DNA of 20,000 nt. It comes from Halisarca cf. caerulea. Lineage: Eukaryota; Porifera; Demospongiae; Chondrillida; Halisarcidae. Where the stretch lies: assembly GCA_963170055.1 (NCBI GenBank), contig CAUJGJ010000444.1, positions 6,455,618 through 6,475,617 of the forward strand, in the 5' to 3' direction. Each line of letters starts with the position of its first letter. Position 1 is the first letter of the stretch. The translations under genes were made by a program, and so were the position numbers. The notes under the pieces were generated by a model. It worked only from the letters and a program-made list of their open reading frames with translations. It did no database searches and was not told where the DNA came from. Shown one piece after another: positions 1-20,000 of the stretch.

Positions 1-16963
<16,963 letters not shown>

Positions 16964-17374
16964 TTCGACAGAAGGGTGCGAACGTTCTTAACTTTCTACC
17001 TCAGTAAACGACTACGCTTGAGGGAAGAAGTTAAGCCACAAACGTCTCTGCTGAAGTCCAGCAGAGAAAAAACTCCAAAGGCGGTAGAGACGCGAGTACT
17101 TCGCTCGACTTATTCCGATCAGATACAGCCGAGTTTTCCTACCAATTCGCTACAGGAGTGTCATTCATGGAGAAATCAGGGGGGCCGAGTGCGTCCTGCG
17201 GTTGAAACCGGAAGAATTTTTTCCTTTGGAGCGCCAAATAAGGAACGTGTCGCTATGAGAATAACAACGACCCCGTCTCACATCCCCCCAAACTGAAATG
17301 AATTTTGTTATTGGCGACTGTTAGCGGGTATATACGTACTGGAGAGCCCGCTAAGTGGTGGGCTAGGCATAACA
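16964..17374 (-). promoter_or_regulatory. Presumptive 5' UTR/promoter region of the bHLH-PAS gene
   Basis: This is the stretch immediately upstream of the start codon on the minus strand. It is visibly richer in CG dinucleotides (for example GCGAACG, ACTACGCTTG, GACGCGAGTACTTCGCTCG) and has none of the microsatellites that fill the rest of the window, as expected for a promoter. I could not place a transcription start. A CACCC/poly-C motif lies near 17282-17290. Confidence 0.4.
17321..17354. promoter_or_regulatory. 8-bp inverted repeat enclosing a TATA-like sequence
   Basis: TTAGCGGG (17321-17328) and its exact reverse complement CCCGCTAA (17347-17354) flank 18 bp that start with TATATACG. 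It lies 20 to 54 bp upstream of an ATG on the plus strand and about 360 bp upstream of the minus-strand gene. It could be a dyad operator or core promoter, or chance. Confidence 0.3.
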
Positions 17375-17413
17375 ATGGGAGCTAAGAAAAAAAGACCTCG
17401 GACGGAAGGTTAA
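17375..17413 (+). other. Possible start of a divergent transcript (12-codon ORF)
   Basis: ACAATGG has A at -3 and G at +4 and opens MGAKKKRPRTEG, then TAA. It follows the TATA-like box by about 45 bp. If GAAG|GTTAAC at 17408/17409 were a splice donor this would be a first coding exon, but GTTAAC is a poor donor and no acceptor exon is recognisable downstream. It may equally be a chance ATG. Confidence 0.15.
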
Positions 17414-17660
17414 CCCGTACTGCTTGCCTTGGTCACCGCATAGATACTCAAACCCCACATGCCTCATGTAGGACCCTGGCAAGGCGGAAAAGAAGACACT
17501 ATAATCACAGATCAATGTTCCAAGTTTGAACCTCACATAATTAAACAAACATTTGTATGCTGGAATGTGCTCAGAGCCACTACCTCCACACATCAGATCT
17601 GCAAGGTGCTGCACACATGCCAAAGTGTCCACTACACAAACATAAAATTGCCGAAATGTG
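17414..17660. other. Upstream flank, no convincing gene
   Basis: Both strands carry open frames of 77-89 codons here (minus 17363-17632, plus 17459-17692). They overlap each other and have no recognised domain. Confidence 0.4.
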
Positions 17661-17863
17661 TAGCGAACCTGCCTAATCCGGTGCCGCCATAAATCAGCAT
17701 TCGCCTAAACCACAGGTTATCTATGCCTAAACTGGTCAAGATTCTCTGGCATCGACCATTAAATGTGTACCATACAGACCTCTATAATCCAGCAACCTAC
17801 TAAGGCCAGCACTGTTTTTTTTTTCAGTGTCACCAATGGGTGTCAGATTGTACAGGTTCCTCC
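17661..17863. mobile_element. Foldback element, CCGGCACC family, second copy
   Basis: Left end TAGCGAACCTGCCTAATCCG; right end reverse complement GAGGAACCTGTACAATCTGA. Interior shares AAATCAGCATTCGCCTAAACC-like, TTCTCTGGCA and GACCTCTATAATCCAGCA strings with 9073-9232. More diverged at the right end, with a T-run insertion at 17815-17824. Confidence 0.65.
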
Positions 17864-18235
17864 GTTCACAGTTGCTGAATACTGTGACACAGTGACTGTA
17901 TGATACATGTGTAAAGCAGCTACGTACTGCACAAGTGATCCATGCAATTGCGTCAATTTGTGCATGCATGTCCAAGATGACCTTCAGATCCTCCTGTACT
18001 TGTATTCCTACAGCGAATTAATCCCCCACGATTTGTTCTGAAAAAATGGGGTGGATTGATGAGTTTGGCAGTTTATCCAAATCACTATGCAGCCTCTTCA
18101 ATCAATTCATGCACAAAACTGATGCCGGATAGAAGCTGTCAGAACAAGTCATAGAAATGCTGCCCAGTTGGCTCCTTTGATGTATGACGCCATCCAGAGA
18201 TAAACAAATGCACACAGCACACATCTACCATATAC

Positions 18236-18238
<3 letters not shown>
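17864..18238. other. Flank, nothing recognised
   Basis: Mixed sequence without repeats or coding signal. Confidence 0.5.

Positions 18239-18319
<81 letters not shown>
18239..18319. repeat. (GT)n microsatellite
   Basis: GT with one CTGT interruption near 18291. Confidence 0.97.
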
Positions 18320-18507
18320 CAAAATATAACTGCCTATACTGAAACCACAATTGATCGAGTTACATCGCAAGTGGTCAAAGACACTTTCAACCACTTTATA
18401 AACAAACACATGAAATGAAATAGTCTCGTTATGACACAATAGTTCTAGTAAGAGACCAAATAAACTGTAATTCATGCACAAATATCACGTGGAGAGATAT
18501 AAAAGGA

Positions 18508-18509
<2 letters not shown>

Positions 18510-18576
<67 letters not shown>
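18510..18576. repeat. (CA)n microsatellite
   Basis: Uninterrupted CA ending 5 bp before a TA-flanked element. Confidence 0.97.
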
Positions 18577-18579
<3 letters not shown>

Positions 18580-18581
18580 TA

Positions 18582-18773
18582 CAGTGAAACCTCTATAATA
18601 AGGACACCATTGGGACCACAGCTGGCTGTCATGTTTACAAAGGTGTCCTTATTTTGGAGGTTTTATATATGCACATGTCAATGTGAGGGATGTCAAATGG
18701 GGTAGGGCAGTGGTGTCCTGTTAAAGGAGGTGGCTGGACTTCAGAGGTATCCTTTATAATGGAGGTTTCAGTG
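18582..18773. mobile_element. Composite TA-flanked foldback element, GGACACC family
   Basis: Outer ends CAGTGAAACCTCTATAATAA and (reverse complement) CACTGAAACCTCCATTATAA lie between TA dinucleotides. The left 85 bp is itself a complete foldback (AAGGACACCATTGGGACC ... GGTGTCCTTATTTTGGAGG), so the whole looks like a nested or doubled copy. Non-coding. Confidence 0.65.
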
Positions 18774-18810
18774 TACATATACATAATAATAATATTATAC
18801 ATAAATTATC

Positions 18811-18832
18811 ATGAACCACGGTAGTGGTTCAT
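18811..18832. repeat. Perfect 9-bp inverted repeat, 4-base loop
   Basis: ATGAACCAC (18811-18819), GGTA, GTGGTTCAT (18824-18832). No context gives it a role. Confidence 0.6.
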
Positions 18833-19433
18833 ATGTAGGGATGATTTAGAAAAAACATGGCCCCCCATACATTAGAACCGACCGTATTTTGTACTGAAAA
18901 CTCACTTATATATTATAGGCCATACTAGCACCCCCCCCCCTTGTGTAAACACTTGGACCACCACTCTACAGGGAGAAGTAGCTATACTATAACAGTATAG
19001 AGCAGTTCACACCGAAAGTTGATCGTCAGGTCTTTCCCATCCATGCACCTTTGCCATAATCTAATATTTAGTTCCCATACTTTTTACACACAATGTCTAA
19101 TACACACACTGTATAGCATTACAATTTAACTATCCAGACACATGCACCTGTTAATTATGTGCATGTGAATGTGAACGCTGCTTCGACTATTGGATGCCCG
19201 CAACTATCTCCTTCGCACATGCCTAGGGGGTACACATGCGCTGTGGTAATTGCTTTCATTGAAATATCAGCACTCCAGACACAAGTGGAATTCCACTAAT
19301 GTGGCTGATAACACTCATGGGTCAATTGCTGCATAAACACATGCAGTGCAGTCACAGTTGCAATTGGCCACACACCAGACCTAAATTATATTACATCCAG
19401 CATGCATATATATATACACACACACACATATAT

Positions 19434-19435
<2 letters not shown>
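18833..19435. other. Flank, nothing recognised
   Basis: Contains a ten-C run (18931-18940) and otherwise plain sequence. Confidence 0.5.
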
Positions 19436-19466
<31 letters not shown>

Positions 19467-19496
19467 ATATTATATAGATAGATAGATAGATAGATA
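19410..19496. repeat. Compound AT/CA/GT/GATA simple sequence
   Basis: TATATATACACACACACACA, ATATATATATATGTGTGT, then five GATA units (19476-19495). Confidence 0.95.
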
Positions 19497-19518
19497 TGCA
19501 TACAGCTGCACATGTACA

Positions 19519-19530
19519 TGTGTGTGTGTG

Positions 19531-19627
<97 letters not shown>

Positions 19628-19673
19628 ATGTGTGTGTGTGTGCGTGTGTGTGTGTGTACGTGTGTGTGTGTGT

Positions 19674-19722
<49 letters not shown>
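19519..19722. repeat. (GT)n microsatellite, about 200 bp
   Basis: GT with GCATG, GCGTG and TACGTG interruptions. Confidence 0.98.
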
Positions 19723-19724
<2 letters not shown>

Positions 19725-19739
19725 CTTGCATGGATAAAA

Positions 19740-20000
19740 AGTACAATGTAGCACTGATATACATATCAAATGAAAATTCCCACCCAAACTATTCTCAATT
19801 GTATCAACACTTTGTTGTAGCCAGCACAATGTTCTATTGCCGTATGACCACTGACATGGCCTTAAGCTTTGTTATTGCCAGGAATTTGTTATTACAGTGT
19901 TTGTTATAAGTGCCTCCACTGTAGTACATGCAGGTATATGTACTGGAGCATGTACATACCTATGATAAGCTGCACGAGTGTAAACATGCAAGTGTGTCAT
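19740..20000. other. Right edge, nothing recognised
   Basis: Plain AT-rich sequence without a coding or repeat signal I can support. Confidence 0.5.

Noticed and set aside
17363..17632. 89-codon Cys/Gly-containing minus-strand ORF upstream of the gene
   Set aside because: Composition is protein-like, but no family, acceptor or donor could be tied to it, and the opposite strand is also open.

Overview
The window looks like animal (metazoan) nuclear DNA. It carries one recognisable protein-coding gene, on the minus strand, split into at least nine short exons with GT-AG introns. Almost everything else is intron or flank filled with CA/GT microsatellites, minisatellites and small foldback elements. 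The coding part reads as a class I bHLH-PAS transcription factor (HIF/SIM/NPAS4/AhR-type partner subunit), a family restricted to animals. The divergence from vertebrate and insect members and the repeat-rich introns fit a non-vertebrate, possibly a sponge or another early-branching animal. The taxon is inference; nothing in the window settles it.

Layout, in gene order (minus strand, right to left): the presumptive promoter/5' UTR lies around 16964-17374; exon 1 with the start codon is 16893-16963; an 11-kb intron 1 runs 5880-16892; exons 2 to 9 follow compactly between 5879 and the left edge (introns of 232 to 1037 bp). The exons join in phase at all eight junctions and give 415 codons without a stop. 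The order is short N-terminus, bHLH (about residues 44-93), PAS-A (about 118-222), linker, PAS-B (about 265-372), start of the C-terminal region. The C-terminus lies beyond position 1.

Intron 1 holds a roughly 0.8-kb tandem duplication bounded by GT arrays, five minisatellites of short period (23, 26, 29, 37 and 51 bp) plus a degenerate 59-bp repeat, a 390-bp GT array, poly-G/poly-C tracts, and several TA-flanked foldback elements with pogo/Tigger-like ends. One such element has its 54-bp end repeated four times in tandem. By my tally CA/GT arrays make up roughly one eighth of the window.

To the right of the gene (17400-20000) I see more repeats and TA-flanked elements and no convincing gene. 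A TATA-like box within an inverted repeat, followed by a well-placed ATG on the plus strand at 17375, might mark a divergent transcript, but this is weak.

The most unusual observations are about splicing. Exon 6 ends inside the first unit of a 23-bp tandem array whose units resemble 5' splice sites; the donors of exons 3 and 7 run directly into GT microsatellites; and the basic (DNA-contacting) segment of the bHLH is strongly substituted. I found no CRISPR array, tRNA, rRNA, viral gene or prokaryotic-type system.
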